The position numbers and the translations under genes were made by a program. 64,000 bases of DNA, from contig CAWGVZ010000010.1 in the NCBI GenBank assembly GCA_963826035.1, positions 1,426,001 to 1,490,000 on the forward strand, read 5' to 3'. Shown here in pieces: positions 8,161 to 15,442 of the stretch (positions within the stretch are counted from its first letter, which is position 1; each line of letters starts with the position of its first letter). The notes beneath the pieces are model-generated. The model was given only the letters and a program-made list of their open reading frames with translations, searched no databases and had not been told where the DNA came from. This DNA comes from Actinophytocola sp963826035. GTDB lineage: Bacteria > Actinomycetota > Actinomycetes > Mycobacteriales > Pseudonocardiaceae.

Positions 8161-8233
8161 CTGCCCGTCGAGGGTTCGAACCTCGGTCTCCGCGTTCAGA
8201 GCGCGGTGTCCATGCCAACTGGACCAACGGGCA
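8161..8233 (-). tRNA. tRNA-Gln (anticodon CTG)
   Basis: A 73-nt cloverleaf. The acceptor stem TGCCCGT/ACGGGCA gives the U1-A72 pair and G73 discriminator expected of glutamine tRNAs. The anticodon stem CCGCG/CGCGG has loop CTCTGAA, giving anticodon CTG. The T arm is CGAGG-TTCGAAC-CCTCG. The three bases after G73 read CCA. It is 12 bp from the Arg tRNA and 6 bp from the next one. Confidence 0.88.
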
Positions 8234-8239
8234 GTGCCG

Positions 8240-8312
8240 TACCCCCACCAGGATTCGAACCTGGACTGAACGCGTTCTGAGCGCGCTGCCTCTCCCGTTG
8301 GGCTATAGGGGC
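8240..8312 (-). tRNA. Class I tRNA with CAG anticodon (nominal Leu; identity doubtful)
   Basis: A 73-nt cloverleaf. The acceptor stem GCCCCTA/TGGGGGT has a G1-U72 wobble and discriminator A73. The anticodon stem GCGCG/CGCGT carries loop CTCAGAA, so the anticodon is CAG, which reads the leucine codon CUG. The T arm is CCAGG-TTCGAAT-CCTGG. The variable loop is only about 5 nt (TCAGT). Bacterial leucine tRNAs are class II with a long variable arm, so body and anticodon disagree. The acceptor stem resembles actinobacterial tRNA-Glu, from memory. It could be a re-anticodoned or decaying tRNA. Confidence 0.7.
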
Positions 8313-8324
8313 TTGATAAAGCAG

Positions 8325-8398
8325 TTGCCCTACCAGGACTCGAACCTGGGACCTCGCCGTTCGTAGCGGCGCGCTCTGTCCACCTGAGCTATAGAGCA
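8325..8398 (-). tRNA. tRNA-Arg (anticodon ACG), atypical U1-A72
   Basis: A 74-nt cloverleaf. The acceptor stem TGCTCTA/TAGGGCA starts with a U1-A72 pair, with discriminator A73. The D arm is GCTC/GAGC. The anticodon stem CGCCG/CGGCG has loop CTACGAA, giving anticodon ACG. The T arm is CCAGG-TTCGAGT-CCTGG. Arginine tRNAs normally begin with G, so this is probably not the main Arg-ACG isoacceptor. It is the first gene of the array, and the sequence upstream is unusually AT-rich. Confidence 0.82.
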
Positions 8399-8722
8399 TG
8401 GCGAATAAATCGATTGTCAATAAATGAATACACACGAAATAGAGAAAGCCGCCCGGATCGGTTACCCGACGGGCGGCTCCCTTGTCATGACGAGATACTC
8501 GTCACGGCGGGGAACCGCACCACTGAAGTCGCAGCTCACGACACTTGGAGAGCCCTTGGCGGGACAAGGCGCCAGCAACCGCGACGCCGGATCGGCGCTC
8601 GGTCCCTCGCTGCCAGTTGCTCGCCATCGTTCTGCTCTCCTTGTTCGCTGTTGCCACCAACTATGTCCCATAAATCGCGACGCGTCAATGAATTAGTTCG
8701 AATTCTCGCCCGACTAATCAGA
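8399..8722. other. Gene-less stretch upstream of the tRNA array
   Basis: No convincing gene is seen in this 324-bp stretch. The first 40 bases (AATAAATCGATTGTCAATAA and onward) and 8640-8720 are clearly richer in A+T than the rest of the window. They probably hold the promoter of the tRNA array, but I cannot place the -35 and -10 boxes securely. A 69-codon reverse frame at 8462-8671 lacks a ribosome site and looks random. Confidence 0.5.
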
Positions 8723-9010
8723 TCAGTAGTGATCCCCGCCGTCCCGGCGGTTCGCGATGAAGATCATGGTGAGGACGATGGACGCGTAGATACCGAACGC
8801 ATAGCCGGCACCTCGCACCCGGCCCGGCCCGTCATCCACGTCGAGGGTGATGCTCAGCAGGGCGAACCCGCCGACCACCGAGAACATCAACGCGCAGACC
8901 TTCACGAAGCGACCGTAGGAGCACCACCACGTGCAGCGGCCCGGCGCCGTGTGGCGGCAGAGCCGGTCGCCGTGCCCGGTGCGGGGCAGCTGCTTTGTGT
9001 GCCTGGCCAT
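8723..9010 (-). CDS. Small membrane protein of unknown function
   Basis: A 95-residue product that I do not recognise. The N-terminal third is basic and rich in His, Arg and Cys (MARHTKQLPRTGHGDR, LCRHTAPGRC). Two hydrophobic segments follow (VCALMFSVVGGFALLSI and GYAFGIYASIVLTMIFIAN) with a short charged loop between them (DVDDGPGRVRG). It looks like a two-helix membrane protein with its basic N-terminus in the cytoplasm. GGAGAG lies just before the ATG at 9010, and a CRP-like palindrome lies 14 bp upstream. Confidence 0.65.
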   Translation of the reverse strand: MARHTKQLPRTGHGDRLCRHTAPGRCTWWCSYGRFVKVCALMFSVVGGFALLSITLDVDDGPGRVRGAGYAFGIYASIVLTMIFIANRRDGGDHY

Positions 9011-9023
9011 GAACTCTCCGTCA

Positions 9024-9039
9024 GGTGACTCAAGTCACA
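9024..9039. promoter_or_regulatory. CRP-like palindrome
   Basis: GGTGACTCAAGTCACA matches TGTGA-N6-TCACA except at the first base. It lies 14 bp upstream of the small membrane protein gene and about 126 bp upstream of the dehydrogenase at 9165. A similar site lies at 7462. Assignment to a CRP/FNR-type regulator is inference. Confidence 0.4.
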
Positions 9040-9164
9040 ACAGTAACGCGCGGTCGGTTGACCTGCGACAGCGCCCCCATAACCCGGCATCGATAGGCAG
9101 CGGCTATCAGTCGGGACACAATCGGGTCTTGGACACCGCTCGCCGCGACTGGTGCCATGAGCAC

Positions 9165-10226
9165 ATGACCACCACCCACCGCATTGCCCTCATTCCCGGC
9201 GACGGCATCGGGCAGGAGGTGATCCCCGCGGCCTGCGCCGTGCTGGACGCGGTCGGCGCGCGGCACGGCGTCGAGTTCCGCTACGACGAGTTCGACTGGT
9301 CGTGCGCGCGTTACCTCAGCGAGGGCGCCATGATGCCGGACGACGCGACCACGCGCGTCCGCGACCACGACGCGATCTTCCTGGGCGCGGTCGGCGCGCC
9401 CGGGGTACCCGACCACGTGTCCCTGTGGGGCCTGCTCATCCCGTTCCGCAGGCAGTTCCGCCAGTACGTGAACCTGCGGCCCATCCGGGTGTTCGAGGGC
9501 GTGCGCAGTCCCATCCGGAACGCGCTGCCCGGCGAGGTCGACTTCGTGGTGGTGCGCGAGAACGTCGAGGGTGAGTACAGCGAGATCGGCGGCCGGCACA
9601 ACCGCGGGTTCGACGACGAGTTCGCCGTGCAGGAGGCCATCTTCACCCGCGCCGGCATCACCCGGATCGTCGACTACGCGCTCGGCCTGGCCGCCCGGCG
9701 CGACCGCAGGCTGACCTCGGCCACCAAGTCCAACGGGATCGTGCACACCATGCCGTTCTGGGACGAGATGGTCGCCGAGCGCGCCGCACGACGACCGGAC
9801 GTCACGGTGACCACCGAACACATCGATGCCCTGTGCGCCAAGGTGGTGCTCGACCCGGCGCGCTTCGACGTGATCGTCGGGTCCAACCTGTTCGGCGACA
9901 TCCTGAGCGACCTGGCGGCCGCCGTTGCCGGCAGCATCGGCATCGCGCCGTCGGCGAACATCAACCCCGAGCGGGACTTCCCGTCGATGTTCGAGCCGGT
10001 GCACGGGTCGGCGCCGGACATCGTCGGCCGCGGGGTGGCCAACCCGCTCGGTGCCATCTGGACGGCCGCGCTCATGCTCGACCACCTCGGCCACCCGGAG
10101 GCGGCCGCCGAGATCGAGGGCGCCATGGCCGCCGTGCTGGCGAAGACGCCGCTGCGCACCCCGGACCTGGGCGGCACGGCCACCACCACCGAGTTCACGA
10201 AGGCGGTACTGGAGCACGCCGGATGA
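9165..10226 (+). CDS. Tartrate / isopropylmalate-type beta-decarboxylating dehydrogenase
   Basis: NAD-dependent dehydrogenase of the IPMDH/tartrate dehydrogenase family, 353 residues, the usual size. Family motifs are IALIPGDGIGQEVIP at the N-terminus, VVVRENVEGEYSEIGGR (substrate loop), TSATKSNGIVHTMPFWDE, DVIVGSNLFGDILSDLAAAVAGSIGIAPSANINPE and MFEPVHGSAPDIVGRG. The NxR-E-N-V-E-G-E-Y-S and IGIAPSANINPE forms favour TtuC-type enzymes (tartrate, malate or related 2-hydroxyacids) over leucine biosynthesis. The ATG at 9165 is used; the longer frame upstream has no matching homology. Its TGA overlaps the next ATG (ATGA), so it is coupled to a haloacetate-dehalogenase-like gene, suggesting a shared catabolic route. 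Confidence 0.87.
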   Translation: MTTTHRIALIPGDGIGQEVIPAACAVLDAVGARHGVEFRYDEFDWSCARYLSEGAMMPDDATTRVRDHDAIFLGAVGAPGVPDHVSLWGLLIPFRRQFRQYVNLRPIRVFEGVRSPIRNALPGEVDFVVVRENVEGEYSEIGGRHNRGFDDEFAVQEAIFTRAGITRIVDYALGLAARRDRRLTSATKSNGIVHTMPFWDEMVAERAARRPDVTVTTEHIDALCAKVVLDPARFDVIVGSNLFGDILSDLAAAVAGSIGIAPSANINPERDFPSMFEPVHGSAPDIVGRGVANPLGAIWTAALMLDHLGHPEAAAEIEGAMAAVLAKTPLRTPDLGGTATTTEFTKAVLEHAG

Positions 10227-11083
10227 GGTTGCCGTTCGAGTATCGGACCATCGACGGCATCCACTGCGCGGTCGGCGGTTCGGGGCCGCCGCTGCTCCTG
10301 CTGCACGGCTACCCGCAGACCCACGTGATCTGGCACCGGGTGGCACCGCTGCTGGCCGAACACTTCACGGTGGTGGCGGCGGACCTGCGCGGCTACGGCG
10401 ACAGCAAGAAGCCCCCGCCGGACACCGTCAACTACACGAAGCGGGCGATGGCCGGCGACCAGGTGACCGTGATGCGGGAGTTGGGCTTCGCGAGGTTCGC
10501 GGTGGCGGGCCACGACCGGGGTGGCCGGGTGGCCCACCGCATGGCGCTGGACCACCCGGACACGGTGACCTCGTTGGCCGTACTGGACATCGTCCCCACG
10601 AGGTACACGTTCGCCAACGCCGGCAAGGACTTCGGCCTCGGCTACTTCCACTGGTTCTTCCTGGCCGCGGGAAACGGCATCCCCGAGCACCTGATCGGCG
10701 GCGATCCGGAGTTCTGGGTGCGCACGAGGATGACCTCCCGCCACAGCGGCGGCACTGCGTTCGATCCGGCGGCACTGGACGAGTACGTGCGCTGCTTCGC
10801 CACCCCGGCAGCGATAGCCGCGTCCTGCGCCGACTACCGGGCGGCGGCGACCATCGATCTCGAGCACGACGAGGAGTCGGCCGGCACTCCGGTCACCTGC
10901 CCGGTGCTCGCGCTGTGGGGCGAACACAGCTTCGTCGGCCGGACGTATGACGTCCTGTCCGCGTGGCGCGAGTACGCCACGAACCCGAGCGGCCGCCCGA
11001 TCCCCTCGGATCACTACCTTCCGGAAGAGGCTCCCGAGGAGGTGGCGGCCGCCCTGATCACGTTCGCGGGCAACTCAGCCTGA
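10223..11083 (+). CDS. Fluoroacetate/haloacetate dehalogenase-like alpha/beta hydrolase
   Basis: A 286-residue alpha/beta hydrolase. The nucleophile elbow is AGHDRGGRVAHRMALDHP, giving Asp98, Arg99 and Arg102, which correspond to the nucleophile and two carboxylate-binding arginines of fluoroacetate dehalogenase. Asp122 in LDIVP fits the catalytic acid, His143-Trp144 in GYFHWFF fit the halide pocket, Tyr205 (ADYRAA) fits the pocket tyrosine, and His264 in SDHY is the likely catalytic base. The spacing is close to the characterised enzyme. The predicted reaction is hydrolysis of a 2-haloacid to a 2-hydroxyacid. It is coupled to the upstream dehydrogenase by ATGA. Its stop overlaps the convergent glycosyltransferase by 9 bp. 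Confidence 0.85.
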   Translation: MRLPFEYRTIDGIHCAVGGSGPPLLLLHGYPQTHVIWHRVAPLLAEHFTVVAADLRGYGDSKKPPPDTVNYTKRAMAGDQVTVMRELGFARFAVAGHDRGGRVAHRMALDHPDTVTSLAVLDIVPTRYTFANAGKDFGLGYFHWFFLAAGNGIPEHLIGGDPEFWVRTRMTSRHSGGTAFDPAALDEYVRCFATPAAIAASCADYRAAATIDLEHDEESAGTPVTCPVLALWGEHSFVGRTYDVLSAWREYATNPSGRPIPSDHYLPEEAPEEVAAALITFAGNSA

Positions 11084-12154
11084 CGGGGCCAGCACCAGCT
11101 CCTCGAGCTGCCGGACGATGACCTCCGGCGTAAGCGGCTGCGGTTGGGCGAACACCGCCAGCAGCGTGTCCACCGACTGCTCCACCGTGAACTTCATGCC
11201 GGCACTCAACCGGGTGGCCGCCGGGAACGGCCCGCTGTCCACGGCTTCGCGGATGCCCCACGCCAGCGCCTCGGCGTTGTCGGGTTTGACGAGCACCACC
11301 CCGCCGCAGTCGGTCTCGGGCAGGCCGCCGTCGTCGGACGCGATCACCCAGCAGCCCGAGTGTTGTGCCTCGATCGAGACGATGCCGAAGGTCTCGTGCC
11401 AGTACTGGCTGTTGGACGGCATCACCACGATGTCGTGGTCCGCCATCAGTGCCGCCATGATCGCGGGTGTCCGGCAGGTGGGGACCACGGAGATCCCCGG
11501 GTGCTCACCGAGCAGCCGCTCGATGATCTTCCCCTGCGGTTTGTCCGCACCGGCGGTCGTGGCGGTGAACGTGAGGCTCACATCCTGCTCCACGATGTCG
11601 ATGTGCAGGGTTTCCAGCAGGGTGTAGATCCCCTTCTCCGGGCTCAGCCGGCCGGCGAACAGGACGCGGGTCTTTCCCCGCGCCCGGCCCGGCCGGCGCT
11701 GCATGGCGAAACACGGTTCGGCGAACGGGTACACCACATTGACGGTCGCGACGTCGACGTCCAGATAGTCGGCCCACAGCGCGGCCGCGTACCGGCTTGT
11801 GGCGATCAGCGCGCGGTTCCTGGTCCCCGCGACGGCGAACGCCTTCTCCCGCTCCCGGATGGGTGGCGGGTTGTGCAGGATCAGGAACGCCGGGTTCCTG
11901 GTCGGCACCGGGTGCGGCTCGTTCACGAAGACGACCGTGCCCTCGAGATCGCCGACCTCACCCAGGTGCGACAGCGACAGGAAAGGGATGTCGACGAACT
12001 CGTCCCTGCCGTCGTCGGGGCCGAGCCCCACGGTGACCACCTGCGCCGGTATTCCTCGCCGCCGCAGTTCACGAACCTGGCCGACCGTGTAGTTCTCGGA
12101 GCCGCCGGTGCCGGCGGGGAGCGGATTTCCAGGAGACCAGATGAACGATATCAA
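11075..12154 (-). CDS. Glycosyltransferase family 4 (GT-B fold)
   Basis: A 359-residue retaining glycosyltransferase. The N-terminal domain has the glycine-rich acceptor loop (GTGGSENYTVGQVRELRRRG). The C-terminal domain has the GT4 nucleotide-sugar signature: VLFAGRLSPEKGIYTLLE, SNSQYWHETFGIVSIEAQ and ASDDGGLPE. No signal or membrane segment is visible, so it should act in the cytoplasm or at the inner membrane face. The start is TTG at 12154 with GGAAAG about 8 nt upstream. It is the last gene behind two GAF-ANTAR regulators and an RGCVC protein. Acceptor and sugar donor are unknown. Confidence 0.85.
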   Translation of the reverse strand: MISFIWSPGNPLPAGTGGSENYTVGQVRELRRRGIPAQVVTVGLGPDDGRDEFVDIPFLSLSHLGEVGDLEGTVVFVNEPHPVPTRNPAFLILHNPPPIREREKAFAVAGTRNRALIATSRYAAALWADYLDVDVATVNVVYPFAEPCFAMQRRPGRARGKTRVLFAGRLSPEKGIYTLLETLHIDIVEQDVSLTFTATTAGADKPQGKIIERLLGEHPGISVVPTCRTPAIMAALMADHDIVVMPSNSQYWHETFGIVSIEAQHSGCWVIASDDGGLPETDCGGVVLVKPDNAEALAWGIREAVDSGPFPAATRLSAGMKFTVEQSVDTLLAVFAQPQPLTPEVIVRQLEELVLAPSG

Positions 12155-12200
12155 GTTGTGCTTTCCACGTTTCGTTTATCGGTCTCGGATAAAGGTATTA

Positions 12201-12359
12201 CTAGTCCTTGTTCGGTGCTGCCGGAACGGGCGTGCAGACGCACCCTCGGTTGAATCCGCCGGCGACGGTCGCCGCGCAGAAACGGGCGGCGATCGGGTCG
12301 TGGTCGGCGGCGGGATGGGGGCAGGTCGCGCATTCCAGGATGATCGTGCTTTCGGCCAT
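12201..12359 (-). CDS. Small RGCVC-type cysteine protein
   Basis: A 52-residue protein with two cysteine groups, CATC at residues 10-13 and RGCVC at 38-42, plus Cys28 and the histidines of PHPAADH, so it could bind a metal such as zinc. The RGCVC tail names a small actinobacterial family, known mainly from Pseudonocardiales, with no assigned function (recalled, not searched). Start ATG 12359 with GAGG just upstream; 15 bp after the stop of the GAF-ANTAR gene and in the same operon. Confidence 0.75.
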   Translation of the reverse strand: MAESTIILECATCPHPAADHDPIAARFCAATVAGGFNRGCVCTPVPAAPNKD

Positions 12360-12374
12360 GTGGCCTCAACTCCT

Positions 12375-13163
12375 CTATCGGGCCGACCGCGGTGGCGGCT
12401 TCGGCCTCGGTGCTTTTCTGAGTAGATCGCTGTCGATCGACCCGTCGATGATGTATGCGGCGACGTCGCTCAACCGCTGGCCGCGGCTGCGGGCGAAGTC
12501 ACGCATCAGCTGGAACGTCTGATCCATGGACAGGCCGGTGCGCTGGGCGAGCACCCCTTTGGCCTGCTCGAGCTGGACCCGGCTGGTGAGGGCGGTCTGC
12601 AGCTGGGTGGCCAGCTGCTCGCTCGCGGCGATGGCACGTTCCTGCATGAGGCCGACGGTGGCCACATCGGCCATCGCCTGGCCGATCCCCAGCTCCGCCT
12701 CGCCGAGTCGCCCCGGCGTGCTGCGGAAGAGGTTGAGCGCGCCGATGGTGTCGCTGCGCAGCCGCATGGGGAGCGCCTGCGCCGAGTGGAAGCCCAGTTC
12801 CCGCAACCGCTTGGTGAACACCGGCCACTTCGAGCGCATGGCCGGCAGGTCCTCCGGTAGCACCGGGCGCCCGGAGCGGTAGCAGTCCAGGCACGGGCCC
12901 TCGTTGTTCTGCAGTCCGTAGAGCTCCAGCAGCCGGGCCTCCTCCGTGGAGGACGCCATCACGTGCAGCCCGCCGTGGTGGTCGGCCAGCATGATGCCGG
13001 CGGCGTCGACGTCGAGCAGCTCCACGCTGCGGGCGGCGAGCGTGTGGAGGAAGTCGATGAGGTCGAAGTCGGCCACCAACGTGTCGGCAAGGTCGACGAA
13101 CGTGCTGGCGAGGAGCTGTTCCCGGCTCGTCATGAGACTCGCCTCTATTCTCGTGGCCATCAT
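12375..13163 (-). CDS. GAF-ANTAR transcription antiterminator (copy 2)
   Basis: A 262-residue RNA-binding regulator. The GAF domain spans about 20-165 (VDLADTLVADFDLIDFLHTLAARSVELLD, then GPCLDCYRSGRPV), and the ANTAR domain covers about 175-245 (TALTSRVQLEQAKGVLAQRTGLSMDQTFQLMRDFARSRGQRLSDVAAYI). ANTAR proteins bind paired hairpins in leader RNA to block termination; the GAF part senses a ligand. The ATG at 13163 overlaps the previous stop (ATGA). A second ATG at 13133 has a better ribosome site, so the true protein may be 252 residues. It forms a tandem pair with the gene upstream. Confidence 0.9.
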   Translation of the reverse strand: MMATRIEASLMTSREQLLASTFVDLADTLVADFDLIDFLHTLAARSVELLDVDAAGIMLADHHGGLHVMASSTEEARLLELYGLQNNEGPCLDCYRSGRPVLPEDLPAMRSKWPVFTKRLRELGFHSAQALPMRLRSDTIGALNLFRSTPGRLGEAELGIGQAMADVATVGLMQERAIAASEQLATQLQTALTSRVQLEQAKGVLAQRTGLSMDQTFQLMRDFARSRGQRLSDVAAYIIDGSIDSDLLRKAPRPKPPPRSAR

Positions 13164-13894
13164 CGAACCGGTCGCGGCGCGGTGCCGGACTCGTCGCCGA
13201 ACGACAGGCGACGGCTGACCACGTCAGCGGCGATCGTGGACACCGTCCGATCCGCAGCGTACGCGTGTGCCCGCAGCCGCAGCAGCGCCTCGGTGAGGGT
13301 GATACCCAGTTGGATGGAGATCATTCCGGTCGCCTGGTGGACCTCGGCGCGACTGTCGATCGGGGCGATGAGCGTGTCGGACCGCGCGGCGTGCTCGTCG
13401 TGGCTCTGCAGGTGCAGGACCACGGCGGTGGCCGCGTCGGCGAACGCGAGCGCCTCGACCAGGTCGGGTGCGGAGAGCGACCCGGGGGTGTCCCGGTAGC
13501 AGTCGAGGACGCCGACCCGGACGGCGCCGACCCGCAGCGGAAAGGCGAAGACCGCCTGGACACCGGCGTCGCGCACGGCCGCCCCGAACCGCGGCCACCG
13601 AACCGGCCCGGCCACGGCCAGGTCCGGCTGGAGCACCGGCCGGCCACTGCCGGAGGCCTCGACGCACGGGCCCTCACCGAGCGCGAACTGCAGCTCCTCC
13701 AGCTGCCGGGCGCGTTCGTCGGTCGCCGCGAGCACCACACCGCTCGGTCCGTCGGCCGTCATCAGGGCCACCCCGACCCCGCTGACCGGCAGCGCCGACA
13801 GGCAGGCGGCGGACAGGCTGGCGGGCAGGGTCACCTGCTCGCCGGAACCGTGGGCCACGATCGACAGGATCTCCACGACTCTGGAGCTGTACAT
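13160..13894 (-). CDS. GAF-ANTAR transcription antiterminator (copy 1)
   Basis: A 244-residue GAF plus ANTAR protein, first gene of a four-gene operon. The GAF domain is about residues 10-165, with LGEGPCVEASGSGRPVLQPDL equivalent to the GPCLDCYRSGRPV stretch of its neighbour. The ANTAR domain is about 170-235 (SRAEVHQATGMISIQLGITLTEALLRLRAHAYAADRTVSTIAADVVSRRL). The two copies are related but clearly diverged, so this is an old duplication or a deliberate pair. The upstream 177 bp is relatively AT-rich and holds its promoter; the hairpin targets of either protein are not evident here. Confidence 0.88.
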   Translation of the reverse strand: MYSSRVVEILSIVAHGSGEQVTLPASLSAACLSALPVSGVGVALMTADGPSGVVLAATDERARQLEELQFALGEGPCVEASGSGRPVLQPDLAVAGPVRWPRFGAAVRDAGVQAVFAFPLRVGAVRVGVLDCYRDTPGSLSAPDLVEALAFADAATAVVLHLQSHDEHAARSDTLIAPIDSRAEVHQATGMISIQLGITLTEALLRLRAHAYAADRTVSTIAADVVSRRLSFGDESGTAPRPVR

Positions 13895-14071
13895 GGGTGC
13901 TCGCTCTCCGAGAATATTTCCACACCCGCCAAAAACACAGCGAGTGACACTTCGTCACAACAACTCGGGGACCGTACCGCCGCAATATACGTCTCCCGAG
14001 GGGAGTATGCTGGAATTTGTCAGCCCTTTCTGAAAAGTTTTCGCTCTGAAATTTCAGTCAACGGAGGAAAA

Positions 14072-14227
14072 ATGACCGAAACCGCGTTCGTCTCACGTTA
14101 CGAAAAGCGCGTCAAATTCGTCCAGGACACCCTGGCGCAGAACTCGAAACTCGGTGACCGCGCCGCACACGACCTCGCGGTGAAGGTCGTCTACGCGATC
14201 GACCACATTCCCGAGCCGAGTCGCTGA
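14072..14227 (+). CDS. Small conserved protein, DUF6307-like
   Basis: A 51-residue basic-acidic helical protein with no signal or membrane segment: SRYEKRVKFVQDTLAQNS, KLGDRAAHDLAVKVVYAIDH. It has an excellent ribosome site (GGAGGAAAA before ATG 14072). The pattern SRYxxRVxxVxxTLxxxSKLxxxAAxxLAVxV resembles the DUF6307 family of Pseudonocardiales, as far as I recall; the function is unknown. It is monocistronic, followed by a hairpin that separates it from the convergent desaturase. Confidence 0.78.
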   Translation: MTETAFVSRYEKRVKFVQDTLAQNSKLGDRAAHDLAVKVVYAIDHIPEPSR

Positions 14228-14238
14228 GCCGCCGGCTC

Positions 14239-14280
14239 CGGAGATCCTGACCGTAGATTCTCACACCGTCAGGATCTCCG
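14239..14280. terminator. Bidirectional hairpin terminator
   Basis: A perfect 13-bp stem (14239-14251 with 14268-14280) and a 16-nt loop lie between the small DUF6307-like gene and the convergent desaturase. Confidence 0.75.
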
Positions 14281-14285
14281 AGCGG

Positions 14286-15308
14286 TCAACGACCCGCCAG
14301 TCGCACCGACGCTCCCACGGAGTGCAGGTGTTCCAGCACGTATCCGTAGGTCCGCAGCCAGCCGCACTGGGCGTAGTCGATGCCGCGCTGCGCGCAGAAC
14401 GCGCTCACGATCTTCTGGGCGCGGCGCAGGTTCGGGCGGGGCATGGTCGGGAACAGGTGGTGCTCGATCTGGTAGTTCAGCGCCCCGAGGGAGAAGTCCA
14501 CCCAGACGCCGCCACGCACGTTGCGGGACGTGAGCACCTGACGGCGCAGGAAGTCCAGCTGGTTGCCTTCTGCCAACATCGGCATTCCCTTGTGGCCAGG
14601 GGCGAACGAGCACCCCATGTACAGGCCCCACAGGCACTGGTGCACCAGGATGAACACCACGGCGGTCAGCGGTGACAGCACGAGGAACACGGCCGTCAGG
14701 TAGGCGGCGAAGTGTCCGATCAGGATCAGGGCTTCCGCTCGACGGGCCCGCAGATCCTTGCGCCACAAGGCTTGCACACTCGACGCGTGCAGACTGAAGC
14801 CTTCGAGCAGCAGCAGTGGGAAGAACAGGAACGCCTGGTACTTCACCATCCAGCGCAGAAATCCGCGCCTGCTCTCCGCTTGCTCGACGGTGAAGGCCAC
14901 CGCCGGGATGTGCACGTCGGGGTCGTCGTCCTCGTGGTTCGGGTTCGCGTGGTGCGCGGTGTGCTGGTTCATCCAGGACGCGTAGCTCAGCCCGACCATC
15001 CCGCCGTGCCAGAACCCCACGAGGTCGTTGGCCCGGCCGCTGCGGAAGATCTGCTTGTGCCCGGCGTCGTGCCCGATGAACGAGAACTGGGCGAACATCA
15101 CGGCGAAGAACACCGCGAGGAACAGCTGCCACCAGGAGTCGCCGATGTGGAAGAACGCCACCCAGCCACCGGCGAACGCGAGGACGTTGAGACTGATTTT
15201 CACGGCGTAGTAGCCGTAGCGCCGGCGCAGCAGACCGGCATTTCTGATCGTGTGGGACAACTCGGCGTAGTCGTTCGTACGCACGCCGACAGTGTCGAGG
15301 GAAGTCAT
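14286..15308 (-). CDS. Membrane fatty acid desaturase
   Basis: A 340-residue di-iron desaturase of the acyl-CoA/acyl-lipid type. All three histidine boxes are present: HDAGHK, HTAHH (in MNQHTAHHANPNHEDDD) and QIEHH (in LNYQIEHHLFPTMP). The QxxHH third box is typical of front-end/delta-6-like desaturases. There are about four hydrophobic segments (for example SLNVLAFAGGWVAFF, LFLAVFFAVMFAQFSF and FFPLLLLEGFSL). No cytochrome b5 domain is fused, so an external ferredoxin would supply electrons. The ATG at 15308 is used; the longer frame reaching 15431 has no family match. Confidence 0.92.
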   Translation of the reverse strand: MTSLDTVGVRTNDYAELSHTIRNAGLLRRRYGYYAVKISLNVLAFAGGWVAFFHIGDSWWQLFLAVFFAVMFAQFSFIGHDAGHKQIFRSGRANDLVGFWHGGMVGLSYASWMNQHTAHHANPNHEDDDPDVHIPAVAFTVEQAESRRGFLRWMVKYQAFLFFPLLLLEGFSLHASSVQALWRKDLRARRAEALILIGHFAAYLTAVFLVLSPLTAVVFILVHQCLWGLYMGCSFAPGHKGMPMLAEGNQLDFLRRQVLTSRNVRGGVWVDFSLGALNYQIEHHLFPTMPRPNLRRAQKIVSAFCAQRGIDYAQCGWLRTYGYVLEHLHSVGASVRLAGR

Positions 15309-15442
15309 CTTGAGGGGGCCACCGTTCCTGGCCGGCCGAAAACAGCGCACCGAGGTCCAGGGCGTCACCGTCACACGGAAAGAAATCCGCGATCTCTCCT
15401 CCAGGATCCCACGAGATCCGCGAAACGCCAAACGTGGGTGGC

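Noticed and set aside
8462..8671. 69-codon reverse frame beside the tRNA array
   Set aside because: No ribosome site, no recognisable fold, and the composition resembles random translation.
12151..12369. 72-codon reverse frame at the RGCVC locus
   Set aside because: It is a shadow frame; the true product is the 52-residue RGCVC protein in another frame with its own ribosome site.
13265..14227. 320-codon forward frame ending in the DUF6307-like protein
   Set aside because: The upstream part is antisense to a GAF-ANTAR gene; the ribosome site and homology begin at ATG 14072.
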